40,943 nucleotides of DNA, from positions 1-40,943 of the forward strand of contig VGDT01000027.1 of NCBI GenBank assembly GCA_016869595.1. The letters are read 5' to 3'. This document shows positions 31,720 through 40,246 of the stretch, one piece after another. Source of the stretch: Alphaproteobacteria bacterium (GTDB lineage: Bacteria; Pseudomonadota; Alphaproteobacteria; Rhizobiales; Beijerinckiaceae). The position numbers were made by a program, and so were the translations under genes. Numbering within the stretch: the first letter of the stretch is position 1; the number at the start of each line of letters is the position of its first letter. A model generated the notes under the pieces. It was not told where the DNA came from. It saw only the letters and a list, made by a program, of their open reading frames with translations, and searched no databases.

Positions 31720-34700
31720 TCATTCGAATCGGTTATTGAACGCGCGGTCTTCTTCTACCTCACGCTTGCGTTCGTCACTAATGCGGGTTTCGAGGTCGGC
31801 TCTTGCCTCTGCCATCTGCGCCGCGAGAGCTGGCGCCTCGCCACCCAGTAGCTGGTCGAGGAGTTTTAGTCGTCCCTCCAGCTCGGTCGCGAGCGAACCG
31901 CTCCAGCTTGATGGATACAGGCGTCGGAGAATTTCCTTCAGGACATGGTTCGGATCGGGTGCTTGCTCGAGGAGCTTCCTCGTGAGCGGCATCCATTCGC
32001 GCGGTTCACGTTCCCCCTTAAACAACGTGGCCACAGCTGCTGCGAGGGGAAAGCGTGTAGCGGGATTGCCGCTACACCATGAAAGAAGAACATCGTCCGG
32101 TACTACATCAATGACGGGATGATGGAAATTCCTGAAGATGCGCTTACTCGCCTTGTGGGATTCAGCATCATCTGAAAACAGAACGTTTAGCGTTGGAATG
32201 GCTTGAACCTGTAAAAGTCCTTTCATGAATTCCCGAAACTTATAGGTGTCGATCTCGTACTTTGTGGCGGCAGCTAGAAATTTTTCGCAAAGTGACTGCG
32301 CCACCGGAATGCCTTCTGGCCCTGCGAGCGAAGCTGCAATGATAACGCCAAGCTCGTGGTCTTCGTCCGTGTTACGCTGAAATGCAAATTTGCCGAGCAC
32401 GATCCGAGCAGCTTCGAGCACTTCGGGCAATGGCTCACGCTTCGCGGCAGCGTCCGAGTAAAATCGCAGCGAGATGATTTCGAGGCCGACGGCGAATCCT
32501 TCTGGCTTACTCACAATTGCGACGACCAAGTCGCGGAACTCGGTTCCCGCAAGCTCGTCGAGGACACGGCCATAAGCGAGACTGCGAAAGGCCTTGATTG
32601 GGGCCTTCTCAAGTTTAAGCGCCCGGTGCAACCGGGCTACTGCGCGTTCATTAACGGGGACATTTGCCTGCAGAATAGGAAACTGTTCGGCGAGAACTAG
32701 GTTTTCCAGTGTTTCGTCAAGGATTGTATCGGCGAGAGCCTCATCACGCTTTTGCAGCCCATTCAGAAAGCCTCCAAGAAGTTGAATGCCCGCCTTTTCA
32801 CTTGATGCAAACTGCGCGACAATCGCATCCCACATCATGCGTGGACTCTCGGCCGCTTCGGCCAGCGCCATGCCGAATATCTCAAGCCTGCCATGGTTGT
32901 TCAACAGCTCAGGCAGCAGCGTCTTGAAGGTCTCATCATCTACTGCCACGTCGTGGCCGAGAGCCTGTATCGTCGCAGCCAAACGTGCAGTTTTCGCTTC
33001 ATAGCGCGCGCCCCAGTCAGGATCGTCTACGTTCTTATCGTCATCAAAATCGTCGAGGTCGTAATTTTCTCTGCCGATGACAAGGCTGCGCACTTTGCTC
33101 GCAAGGTCTTTCGGCCGCAGGAACTCCTCCAGCACCATCAGGCGGTCGCGGAGTTCGGGCGTCATGCTCTTGCCGTCGAACGTGATTGTCTCACGCGTTG
33201 CGATCCAACCGTCGCGCCAGAATGACTTGGCAGCAATCTCACGAGCGACCTGGTCAAGCTCGTCCGCAAAGCCTGCCCTCCACAGGCCCCGGAACTCGCT
33301 AGCGATCGCTTTTCGTACGTCATCCGCCGCCGGGTAAGCCGACAGCGCGAATGATCTCGCCATCCTTAGTGTGGGTTCAAACCAAGCACGTACGTCTGCG
33401 TCGGTCTTCGGATAATAGCCATAGTTGCGCGAGTGAGCACCAAAGTCGAACTCATAGTGCGAGGAAAAGTGGTTCGTTTTCATGAGCGCTCGTAGCGCCT
33501 TGACTCCGAGGGAGCGCACACGTCCTTCAGCAGAGCCAAGTAGTCTTTCGACCTCCTTCGCGCGCACCTCAATCGGCGCATGCGTTCCAGACAGCATGAT
33601 AAAAAAGAGCGACTCAACGACGCCTGCCGCCTCGTCCTCTCTGTAGCGGTCATCAGGAAGCGTCGCAAATTTCACCAGCAGGGCGATGGCACGCTCAAAG
33701 AATGCTGGTTCATAGGCGAGAGAGCGTAAGAGCCGAACGAAGTGAGTGCAGCGGCGCAGCGAGTCTTCATCTGCGCTGGACAAAGCGTTTTCCAACGCCG
33801 CTAGCACTGCCTCCGGCGCCGTGGGAGCGACGTTCGCAAACATCGCTCGGCCCAACTCGTTCAAGTTCGTCACGTCACTAAGCAGACCGCTTGGCGCTAG
33901 CCACCCCTTGACGATGGTTTTGGCGTCGCTGCTATCGTCAAGATAACCGAGGCGTCGCGAGAAAGAGCGAAGAACACGCTCGGAAGCATTATCGACGAGG
34001 ACGGATTTTATTTTTGCGAGCGGAATGTTCTGAAGCGCCATCTTGGCAAGGCGATTCGCAATTGCATGCGGCAGCACCGCGCGCCATTGCGCGCGGGCTT
34101 GCACGAGATCACGCCGCTTAAGCTCTGCGACGCCGGCATAGACATCTTCCGCTGTCTTGCCAATGAGACTACCAAGAACGGGAAGTTCGGCATGATCTCC
34201 TGTAAGAGACTCTCCCTCGAACGAATAGATGAGAGAACAGGACTGTGCAATCGACAGCAGGGATGGGTCAGGATCGTGACGTTGCTGAAAAAGACGCTTG
34301 AAAAGTTCTTCTTCACTCAAGCCCGCTACCGTCTCGGCTTTCTCGATCTGTGAAGCAATGGCCAGCGCAACGCGTGCATTACCTCCGGAAAACTCTGCGA
34401 TCGTCTGTGCATCAACTTGAGAAAGATTAGGATAGCGCCGTGCTACCAGTTTCTCGATTAGCGGAATTGAAGAAGTGTCCAGCGCGAAGACATCAGTGCC
34501 TTCAGGCTGGTCTTCGCGGATATCGTATTCAATGGTGATGACGCTGATAGTTGAGTCCGCTGCTCGCGCCACTTCCGAAAGCCTTCGGTGCAGCTCTGGC
34601 GTGCAATTGTCGACGACGAGGATCGCACGTGTGCGGTTTGCAATTAGGTCCGAAGCGAGACCGGCTGGTGGAGGGTTGGGCTCATCCGCCTCGTTTGTGT

Positions 34701-35514
34701 AGATTGCAAGCGAGGGATCCAGGGCGCCTTCACCGACCGCTGCATCGAACAACGCTTCGGCAAGCCTTGTTTTGCCGACGCCTGACAGACCGACAAGCCG
34801 CGCCACATTACCTGGCGAGCAGAGCACCTTGCGAATACGATTTATGCCCTCGACGGCGGAAACCCCTTCGCCCTCGTCTTCTGCACCCGTGCGAATGCGA
34901 GCTTGCTCATCTGTCAGATAGCTTGCGTCGACACCGGCAGGCGCAAGCGACCACGGGCCATAGGATTGCCAGCCAGGCACCGCCCTACCGATGCGCGCCC
35001 GCACCCACGGAATCAGACCGGCATGATCGCGAACCCACGTCGCAACGCGGTTTCGGTCATAGAAGTCGAGCGCCAATTTTGTTTCGGCGGGCGTGCCTTT
35101 GAGGGCCTCGGCCATCGCATTGCGCCGGTTTTTGAGCGCTGTTTCCGAGGTGGAGCTGCTTGAACTCACAATAATGTATGCGCCACCGGCGTCAGCAAGC
35201 TCGAGAAATATAGGCCGCAAGACACCGGTGGGCTTCGGCTTCATCTCATCGAGGATTTCCCCCCGCGGCATATCGGGTATCTTGACCTGATAGCCGGTTT
35301 GCGGTCTCGGGACGAAGCCGCTTATCGCCGTGCCGGCGGCGAGACTTACACGTACGTCGAGGCCTCCATCTTTTGCGTTTTGATCGCCTCCCCAGGTAAC
35401 AGCGGAAGAGGGGAGGCCGTGTCTGCGCATCTCCGCCTCGCAGAGACGCCCAACCAATGTGCGCAAATCGTCGTCGCCCAAAGCGGCGATGTCGTTACCA
35501 GTAATTTCCAACAT
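31720..35514 (-). CDS. Mrr-like nuclease-STAND NTPase protein (probable Avs-type antiphage defence)
   Basis: 1264 aa in one unbroken frame. Residues 1-180 look like a PD-(D/E)xK nuclease of the Mrr/Cap4 type: helix Glu (E26/E28), WGGDQNAKDGGLDV with D53, and YQVK (Q76, K78). Residues about 220-460 are a P-loop NTPase: Walker A GLSGVGKT (242-249), Walker B AILVVDNC (297-304) and FSGGNARVALAIASQI as in the helical domain of STAND ATPases. The remaining 800 residues are alpha-helical with no motif I can name, the place where STAND proteins sense their trigger. Coding GC is clearly lower than in its neighbours, indicating transfer. Nuclease-STAND-sensor order is that of Avs defence proteins that recognise phage proteins and then cut DNA. 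No ribosome site precedes the ATG. Confidence 0.85.
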   Translation of the reverse strand: MLEITGNDIAALGDDDLRTLVGRLCEAEMRRHGLPSSAVTWGGDQNAKDGGLDVRVSLAAGTAISGFVPRPQTGYQVKIPDMPRGEILDEMKPKPTGVLRPIFLELADAGGAYIIVSSSSSTSETALKNRRNAMAEALKGTPAETKLALDFYDRNRVATWVRDHAGLIPWVRARIGRAVPGWQSYGPWSLAPAGVDASYLTDEQARIRTGAEDEGEGVSAVEGINRIRKVLCSPGNVARLVGLSGVGKTRLAEALFDAAVGEGALDPSLAIYTNEADEPNPPPAGLASDLIANRTRAILVVDNCTPELHRRLSEVARAADSTISVITIEYDIREDQPEGTDVFALDTSSIPLIEKLVARRYPNLSQVDAQTIAEFSGGNARVALAIASQIEKAETVAGLSEEELFKRLFQQRHDPDPSLLSIAQSCSLIYSFEGESLTGDHAELPVLGSLIGKTAEDVYAGVAELKRRDLVQARAQWRAVLPHAIANRLAKMALQNIPLAKIKSVLVDNASERVLRSFSRRLGYLDDSSDAKTIVKGWLAPSGLLSDVTNLNELGRAMFANVAPTAPEAVLAALENALSSADEDSLRRCTHFVRLLRSLAYEPAFFERAIALLVKFATLPDDRYREDEAAGVVESLFFIMLSGTHAPIEVRAKEVERLLGSAEGRVRSLGVKALRALMKTNHFSSHYEFDFGAHSRNYGYYPKTDADVRAWFEPTLRMARSFALSAYPAADDVRKAIASEFRGLWRAGFADELDQVAREIAAKSFWRDGWIATRETITFDGKSMTPELRDRLMVLEEFLRPKDLASKVRSLVIGRENYDLDDFDDDKNVDDPDWGARYEAKTARLAATIQALGHDVAVDDETFKTLLPELLNNHGRLEIFGMALAEAAESPRMMWDAIVAQFASSEKAGIQLLGGFLNGLQKRDEALADTILDETLENLVLAEQFPILQANVPVNERAVARLHRALKLEKAPIKAFRSLAYGRVLDELAGTEFRDLVVAIVSKPEGFAVGLEIISLRFYSDAAAKREPLPEVLEAARIVLGKFAFQRNTDEDHELGVIIAASLAGPEGIPVAQSLCEKFLAAATKYEIDTYKFREFMKGLLQVQAIPTLNVLFSDDAESHKASKRIFRNFHHPVIDVVPDDVLLSWCSGNPATRFPLAAAVATLFKGEREPREWMPLTRKLLEQAPDPNHVLKEILRRLYPSSWSGSLATELEGRLKLLDQLLGGEAPALAAQMAEARADLETRISDERKREVEEDRAFNNRFE

Positions 35515-35520
35515 GACGCG

Positions 35521-35549
35521 AAGCTAAGCAGCCGTTTTTTGAGCGTCAA
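35521..35549 (-). promoter_or_regulatory. Promoter candidate giving a leaderless STAND mRNA
   Basis: On the minus strand TTGACG (35549-35544), a 17-base spacer, and TAGCTT (35526-35521). Transcription would begin about six or seven bases on, at or next to the ATG at 35514, which fits the lack of a Shine-Dalgarno. Confidence 0.45.
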
Positions 35550-35567
35550 TGGGGCAAAAATGTAGTT

Positions 35568-36497
35568 CTACGCCACCTCACTCGACCAGCGTTGCGAGCG
35601 AAAGGCGAGGGCGATCGCCTCGGCGCGGGCGTTCTGACGCGCCTCCGCTGAGCCGTTCTTCTTAACGTCGGCGCAGGCTTTAAGCGCAATCTCCAGCAAC
35701 GCCGCCTTCGGATAGGACTGACCCTCGCGGCCGGCATGCGCGCAGAAATCGCAAGCGCAGACCATCATCAATTCGCGGAAGCGCTCAGGCGCATCAAAAG
35801 CCCCGAGCCGTTCGAGCATCAAAGCGACGGGGCCGGCGCGCATTTTCGTCACGCGATGCACGCGTTCGCATTCGGCAAGCGCCAACAGAGCGAGATCCTT
35901 GCATTCCGCCGGCGCGCCGAAGCGCGTACACATCTCTTCGACGCGCGGGCGCCCGCGCTCGACATGTTTGTAATGAACGGGGAGATGTTCGCGCGGCGAA
36001 TCCGACTTGCCGACATTCATCGCGAGCAGCGCGAAACGCACGGGCAGGGAAGCGCCGCGTCTCGCCGCCGCGTCGAGCGTCTTCATCAGATGTTCGCCGA
36101 GATCGACCTCGGCCTCGCCGTCGGAAATATCCGGCACGCCGAAGAGCGCCGCGACTTCGGGGAGGATTTCAACGAGCGCCCCGCATCCGCGCAGAGTCTT
36201 GATCATCTTCGACGGCGCGGGGCTCATCAGCCCGCGAATAAGCTCCGGCCACATCTGCTTAGGCTCGGCGTCGACGAGATGGCCGGCCTCGACCTGTTCG
36301 AAGAGGAGATCGAGCGTGTCCTCGTCCGGGTCCGCCGCGCCTTCGGCGATCAACGCCGCCATGCGCAGAACGGCGAGGCCGGGATCGGTTTGTCCGAAGT
36401 CGGACAGGAATTCGGGTTCGGAAGCCATGGCGAAGGCGAAAACATGCAAAGGCCTTGCCGCGCGCGCCAGGAGAGACGCGGGACAAAATCCGCTCAC
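35568..36497 (-). CDS. CCA-enzyme-like HD-domain protein with degenerate HD motif
   Basis: 309 aa from a GTG at 36495-36497 with GGAG five bases upstream; an internal Met at 36428 is the alternative. Residues about 70-290 align by eye with the C-terminal half of proteobacterial Cca tRNA nucleotidyltransferase: MWPELIRGLMSPAPSKMIKT, LRGCGALVEILPEVAALFGV, DLGEHLMKTLD, LPVHYKHVERGRPRVEEMC and FRELMMVCACDFCAHAGREG. The nucleotidyltransferase head is missing. Where Cca has ALCHDLGKG, this protein has LLAMNVGKSD, so the HD pair is lost, while other His positions (HYKH) remain. Probably not a phosphohydrolase. Ends 53 bases before the STAND gene on the same strand. Confidence 0.75.
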   Translation of the reverse strand: MSGFCPASLLARAARPLHVFAFAMASEPEFLSDFGQTDPGLAVLRMAALIAEGAADPDEDTLDLLFEQVEAGHLVDAEPKQMWPELIRGLMSPAPSKMIKTLRGCGALVEILPEVAALFGVPDISDGEAEVDLGEHLMKTLDAAARRGASLPVRFALLAMNVGKSDSPREHLPVHYKHVERGRPRVEEMCTRFGAPAECKDLALLALAECERVHRVTKMRAGPVALMLERLGAFDAPERFRELMMVCACDFCAHAGREGQSYPKAALLEIALKACADVKKNGSAEARQNARAEAIALAFRSQRWSSEVA

Positions 36498-36587
36498 AGG
36501 CGCTCCGCAGGGGAGGCGTCGTGAATGGACCGAAATTCTTTTTATGAGCAGATGAAAACGCCGGCTGAGTTCAGCCGGCGCCTGTCG

Positions 36588-36839
36588 TTAATCACCGGGC
36601 GCAATGTCAGGGTTGTAGCCAGGGGAGCGACCCCCGTAGCCGTAGTAGCCCAAGGCGTGCGGGGCAACCGGCACGCAAAGGCGGAAGGGACGCGAAGGCC
36701 CCGACTCCCACCAGCACCGTTCGAAGGGCGCGCCGGTGCTTTCCCAGGAAGCGAAGGGATAATAGGGGCTGGCCTGGGCGGCGCCGGCGAAAGAGCCAAC
36801 GATGACGGCGGCCGACAGCAGCAGTTTGATTCTAGACAT
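36588..36839 (-). CDS. Small secreted protein
   Basis: 83 aa with a clear signal peptide (MSRIKLLLSAAVIVGSFAGA then AQA) and GGAG eight bases before the ATG. The mature part is short and aromatic: SPYYPFASWESTGAPFERCW, WESGPSRPFRLCVPVAPHAL, then GYYGYGGRSPGYNPDIAPGD. Two Cys could form a disulfide. Hypothetical; similar short exported proteins are frequent in Rhizobiales. The 36840-37050 stretch upstream is AT-richer and holds no gene that I can support. Confidence 0.65.
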   Translation of the reverse strand: MSRIKLLLSAAVIVGSFAGAAQASPYYPFASWESTGAPFERCWWESGPSRPFRLCVPVAPHALGYYGYGGRSPGYNPDIAPGD

Positions 36840-37050
36840 GCGGATATCTCCCCAACGTCTGAAATGACGTTAGAGAAATTATGTTCCGACACCGGATATT
36901 ATCAAGAGTCTATGACGCTTAAATGACACCTATGACATGGATCGGAAATACGAAAATAATTCAAATCTTGCGATGAGATAGGGAATAGAGCCAGGATGAG
37001 CTGCGGCGAGGCCGCTCCGCGTCGACGAGGCGAAGCTGAGCTGGTGTGAG

Positions 37051-37395
37051 CTAGCGGGCGGCAGGCTTTACTGGCGCGTCGGGCGCGGCGACGCCCGCCG
37101 CCTTGCGCCGGTTTTCGGCCGCCGCCGCTTCGAGATCCGCGCCCATGGCGCGCAGATCGGCGGCGGTCTTGCGCTTCGGGTCTTTCTTGGGCTTCGGGTC
37201 GAAGGGGCGATAGTCCATGTGCTCGGGCCGCGACTCGCGCACAAAATCGGCGGCTTGCGGCGGCGTGGTCCGCAATCCGGTCGCGTCGAAAATCCGCCCG
37301 ATAAATTCGCCGCCGCTCGAAGGTGCCTCTTGGGCGAGCGCCGCGCCGGCGGCGAGGCCGCAAATCAGAACAAGGGCGATGCGCGCGAGGATCAT
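37051..37395 (-). CDS. Hypothetical exported protein
   Basis: 114 aa. Signal peptide MILARIALVLICGLAAGAAL-AQ, then a short segment SSGGEFIGRIFDATGLRTTP and a charged Lys/Pro/Ala-rich tail (FDPKPKKDPKRKTAADLRAM, AAAENRRKAAG) that looks disordered or coiled. No family recognised. It lies 48 bases downstream of the beta-RFAP synthase gene on the same strand, so it may share its transcript. Confidence 0.6.
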   Translation of the reverse strand: MILARIALVLICGLAAGAALAQEAPSSGGEFIGRIFDATGLRTTPPQAADFVRESRPEHMDYRPFDPKPKKDPKRKTAADLRAMGADLEAAAAENRRKAAGVAAPDAPVKPAAR

Positions 37396-37443
37396 GGAAG
37401 CGAATAGGCCATGAAAATGCGGCGCCAGTAGGTCCGAGGCGGT

Positions 37444-38412
37444 TCAGGCAATTTGCGTGTAGACCGCGTCGATCCTGGCGCCATGGTTGAGTCCCCGGTG
37501 GATCGAAATGTCGAGCCCCTCTTCGCGCGCCTGCGCGCCGTGGCGGCCGAGCAGGCGCCGCGCCGCCGCGTCGCTCTCGACGAAGACAAAGCCCGTCGGT
37601 CCCCATGAGGTCTGTCCGCCCCCGGTCGCGCCATCGGCAAGAAGGCGGGCGATGGTCGCCTCGACCTTGCCGCTCGTGAAGCGGCGTCCGCCCTGCGCCG
37701 GCGCGAAATGGTCGCCGACGAGCTCCTGAATGCGCGTCACCGCCGCGCCGAAGGGCGCAAGATCGCCTTCGGCCAGCGCCGGCAGGATCTGCATCAGCAC
37801 CAGCCGGCAGACTTCGCCGCTCGTCGTTGCATCAAAAGGCGGCAGTTCGGCGAAGGCGTCGCGCTCGTCGGCGCCATGGAGGCCGACATTCGCCGAATCG
37901 CTGACTAAGAGAACGCGCCAGGCGTCGGGAAACTCCGCGCGGGCGACGACGGGCGGCGTCATGGTATGCGGGCCGCGCCCGCCGTCGACCACGACGCCGC
38001 CCAGTTGAAACAGCCCGGCGCCCAATCCCGAACGCGCGCCGCGCGCCATCAGCGCCGCGTCGGCGGAGGGATCATGCGGCAGGTCCTCAAGCCGGCGCAG
38101 CGCGGCGCTGACCGCGAGCGCGAGCTGCGTGCCGGAGCCCAGGCCCGCATGCGCGGGGATGGCTTCTTGAACCGTCAGCCTGTGGCGGCGCGCAACGCCG
38201 AGCGCCTCCTGCGCGCGCTGAAGGAGAGCTGCGGCGCGCGCGCTTTCCGGACCTTCGACAAAATTTCTGTCGGCGTGCGTCAGAGTCAGCCGCGTCGCCG
38301 GCGCGTCGAGCGCCATGCCGACGCCGCCGAACTTGCGCCCTAAGCCGCCGTTCATGTCGAGAAAACCCAGATGCAGCCGCGCGCTTGCCGCGACGCTCAC
38401 ACTAGCCGGCAT
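37444..38412 (-). CDS. Beta-ribofuranosylaminobenzene 5'-phosphate synthase
   Basis: 322-aa GHMP-kinase-fold enzyme that condenses p-aminobenzoate with PRPP, the first committed step to tetrahydromethanopterin, the C1 carrier of formaldehyde oxidation in methylotrophs and methanogens. Features: ASARLHLGFLDMNGGLGRKF, FGGVGMALDAPA, the GHMP loop IPAHAGLGSGTQLALAVSAA, GARSGLGAGLFQLGGVVVDG and GGGQTSWGPTGFVFVES. AGAGG precedes the ATG at 38410-38412. Divergent from the PCD-folP-folK genes. Confidence 0.93.
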   Translation of the reverse strand: MPASVSVAASARLHLGFLDMNGGLGRKFGGVGMALDAPATRLTLTHADRNFVEGPESARAAALLQRAQEALGVARRHRLTVQEAIPAHAGLGSGTQLALAVSAALRRLEDLPHDPSADAALMARGARSGLGAGLFQLGGVVVDGGRGPHTMTPPVVARAEFPDAWRVLLVSDSANVGLHGADERDAFAELPPFDATTSGEVCRLVLMQILPALAEGDLAPFGAAVTRIQELVGDHFAPAQGGRRFTSGKVEATIARLLADGATGGGQTSWGPTGFVFVESDAAARRLLGRHGAQAREEGLDISIHRGLNHGARIDAVYTQIA

Positions 38413-38526
38413 AGCGCCTCTTTGGTCCGACTGAAGACTTTGAGTCGGTTTAGGCTATAACGCATCTCGACGAAAGAATGTTGCGCCGCAGGGGGACCTT
38501 GCGCGCGGCGCAGGAGGGAGCCGGTC

Positions 38527-38904
38527 ATGGCCAAGGAAGAGCGCGCCTATTCCGAAGACGAGATCGTCGGGCGGCTGAAGAGCGAACTGCCGCACTGGCG
38601 CTACGAGAACGGCTGGATCAGGCGCAAGTTCAAGACGCACAGCTGGAAGGGCACGTTGATGGTCATCAATACGGTTGGCCATCTTGCCGAGGCCGCCTGG
38701 CACCATCCCGACATCGCCGCATCCTACGCCTGGGTCGAGGTGAAGCTCATGACACATACGGCGAAGGGAGTTACGGACAAGGATTTCGAACTCGCCAAGA
38801 AGATCGAGGAGGTCGTCTCCTGGCGCCCGGGCAAGGCCGGCGGCGCGCTTGAAGGCACGCCCGAGACCGACCAGCGCTTCGCCTATTTGAAATACGACGA
38901 CTGA
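38527..38904 (+). CDS. 4a-hydroxytetrahydrobiopterin dehydratase (PCD/DCoH)-like
   Basis: 125 aa. Pterin-4a-carbinolamine dehydratase family: signature EAAWHHPDIAASYAWVEVKL with tandem His, and THTAKGVTDKDFELAKKIEE. N-terminal KSELPHWRYENGWIRRKFKT also fits. With no phenylalanine hydroxylase seen here, and beta-RFAP synthase and folP/folK alongside, a role in pterin cofactor synthesis is more likely than in aromatic hydroxylation. It ends 12 bases before folP; probable operon. Confidence 0.9.
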   Translation: MAKEERAYSEDEIVGRLKSELPHWRYENGWIRRKFKTHSWKGTLMVINTVGHLAEAAWHHPDIAASYAWVEVKLMTHTAKGVTDKDFELAKKIEEVVSWRPGKAGGALEGTPETDQRFAYLKYDD

Positions 38905-38916
38905 CGGAACGCGCGC

Positions 38917-39762
38917 TTGGCCCTCGATATCGAAGCGATCGCGACAGCGCGCGATCGCTTTCTTTCTCTGATCGGGACGCGTCCGGTCATCATGGGAATC
39001 GTCAACGTCACGCCGGACTCCTTTTCGGACGGCGGGCTGTTCGCGACGCGCGAGGCGGCGCTCGCGCAGGCGAAGAAGCTTGTCAGCGAGGGCGCCGACA
39101 TCGTCGACGTCGGCGCCGAGTCGACCCGTCCCGGCCACACGCCGCTGACCGCCGACGAGGAATGGGCGCGCCTTGCGCCGCTGCTCGCCGCGCTCGTCAA
39201 TGAGGCGGGCGCGCCGGTGTCGATCGACACCTATAAGGCCGAGACGGCGCGGCGCGCGCTCGCGCTCGGCGTCTGCCTGGTCAATGATGTGTGGGGTCTG
39301 CAGCGCGATCCCAAGATGGCGCCAACGATCGCGGAAGCCGGCGCCGCCGTCGTCATCATGCATAATCGCGAGACGGCGGCGCCTGAGATCGACATCGTCG
39401 CCGACATGAAGCGCTTCTTCGCGCGTTCTCTCGACATCGCCCGGCGCGCCGGCGTGCCGGAACGGCATATCCTGCTCGATCCCGGCATTGGCTTCGGCAA
39501 GAGCCGCGAACAGAATTATGAGGCGCTGCGCGCTATTCCAGAGCTGCTCGCGCTTGGCTTTCCTCTGCTGATCGGCGTCTCGCGCAAGTCGCTGTTTAAG
39601 GGACTTGGCGACGGCCTTCTCGAGGGACGGCTCGTCGGCACGCTCGCGGCCAATCTTCTTGCCGCGCGCGCGGGCGCGCAGGTTTTTCGCGTGCATGACG
39701 CAGCCGAGCATCGCGCCGCCTTCGACGTGTTGCGCGTGCTCGCAAGGCGTCCGGGAGAGTGA
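38917..39762 (+). CDS. folP: Dihydropteroate synthase
   Basis: 281-aa TIM-barrel enzyme joining p-aminobenzoate to hydroxymethyl-dihydropterin diphosphate. TTG start at 38917 with a weak ribosome site. Signatures: GIVNVTPDSFSDGG (28-40), VDVGAESTRPG, SIDTYKAETARRALALGV, NDVWGLQRDP, ILLDPGIGFGKS and LIGVSRKSLFKGL (sulfonamide-site region); the second His/Arg site is near VFRVHDAAEHR. PCD is upstream and folK downstream. Confidence 0.96.
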   Translation: MALDIEAIATARDRFLSLIGTRPVIMGIVNVTPDSFSDGGLFATREAALAQAKKLVSEGADIVDVGAESTRPGHTPLTADEEWARLAPLLAALVNEAGAPVSIDTYKAETARRALALGVCLVNDVWGLQRDPKMAPTIAEAGAAVVIMHNRETAAPEIDIVADMKRFFARSLDIARRAGVPERHILLDPGIGFGKSREQNYEALRAIPELLALGFPLLIGVSRKSLFKGLGDGLLEGRLVGTLAANLLAARAGAQVFRVHDAAEHRAAFDVLRVLARRPGE

Positions 39763-39766
39763 GCGG

Positions 39767-40246
39767 ATGCGAGTCGGATTTGGGCTTGGCAGCAATCTCG
39801 GCGACAAGCCGCAAAACATTCGCGAAGCGTTGCGCCTCATCGAGACGCGCGGGCTCGCGCGGCTTGCGGCGGCGTCGCGAATCTATCGCACGCCGCCTTG
39901 GGGCGATCTCGACCAGGGCGATTTCGCCAACGCCTGCGCGATCGGCGACACAACGCTTACGCCGTACGAGCTGCTCGCCGCGGTCAAGAAGATTGAAGCC
40001 GACATGGGCCGGGCGCCGACGCGGCGCTGGGGGCCGCGGCTGATTGACGTGGATATCCTGTTTCTGGGCGACCACGCGATCGACGATCCCGAGCTGACTC
40101 TGCCGCATAAGGAGCTCTTCCGCCGCGGCTTTGTTCTCGCGCCGCTCGCCGAGATCGCGCCGGACCTCGTATTGGACGGGATCACCATGCGCGACGCGCT
40201 AGCCGCCGCCGATGTGACAGGCGTGCGTCCGTGGTCGGGCGAATAG
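39767..40246 (+). CDS. folK: HPPK, 6-hydroxymethyl-7,8-dihydropterin pyrophosphokinase
   Basis: 159 aa from the ATG at 39767, four bases after the folP stop; a longer open frame runs inside folP. Transfers diphosphate to the pterin that FolP then uses. Motifs: GLGSNLGDKPQNIREALRLI, ASRIYRTPPWGDLDQGDFAN, GRAPTRRWGPRLIDVDILFL and LPHKELFRRGFVLAPLAEIA, all diagnostic of HPPK. Last gene of the pterin group. Confidence 0.96.
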   Translation: MRVGFGLGSNLGDKPQNIREALRLIETRGLARLAAASRIYRTPPWGDLDQGDFANACAIGDTTLTPYELLAAVKKIEADMGRAPTRRWGPRLIDVDILFLGDHAIDDPELTLPHKELFRRGFVLAPLAEIAPDLVLDGITMRDALAAADVTGVRPWSGE

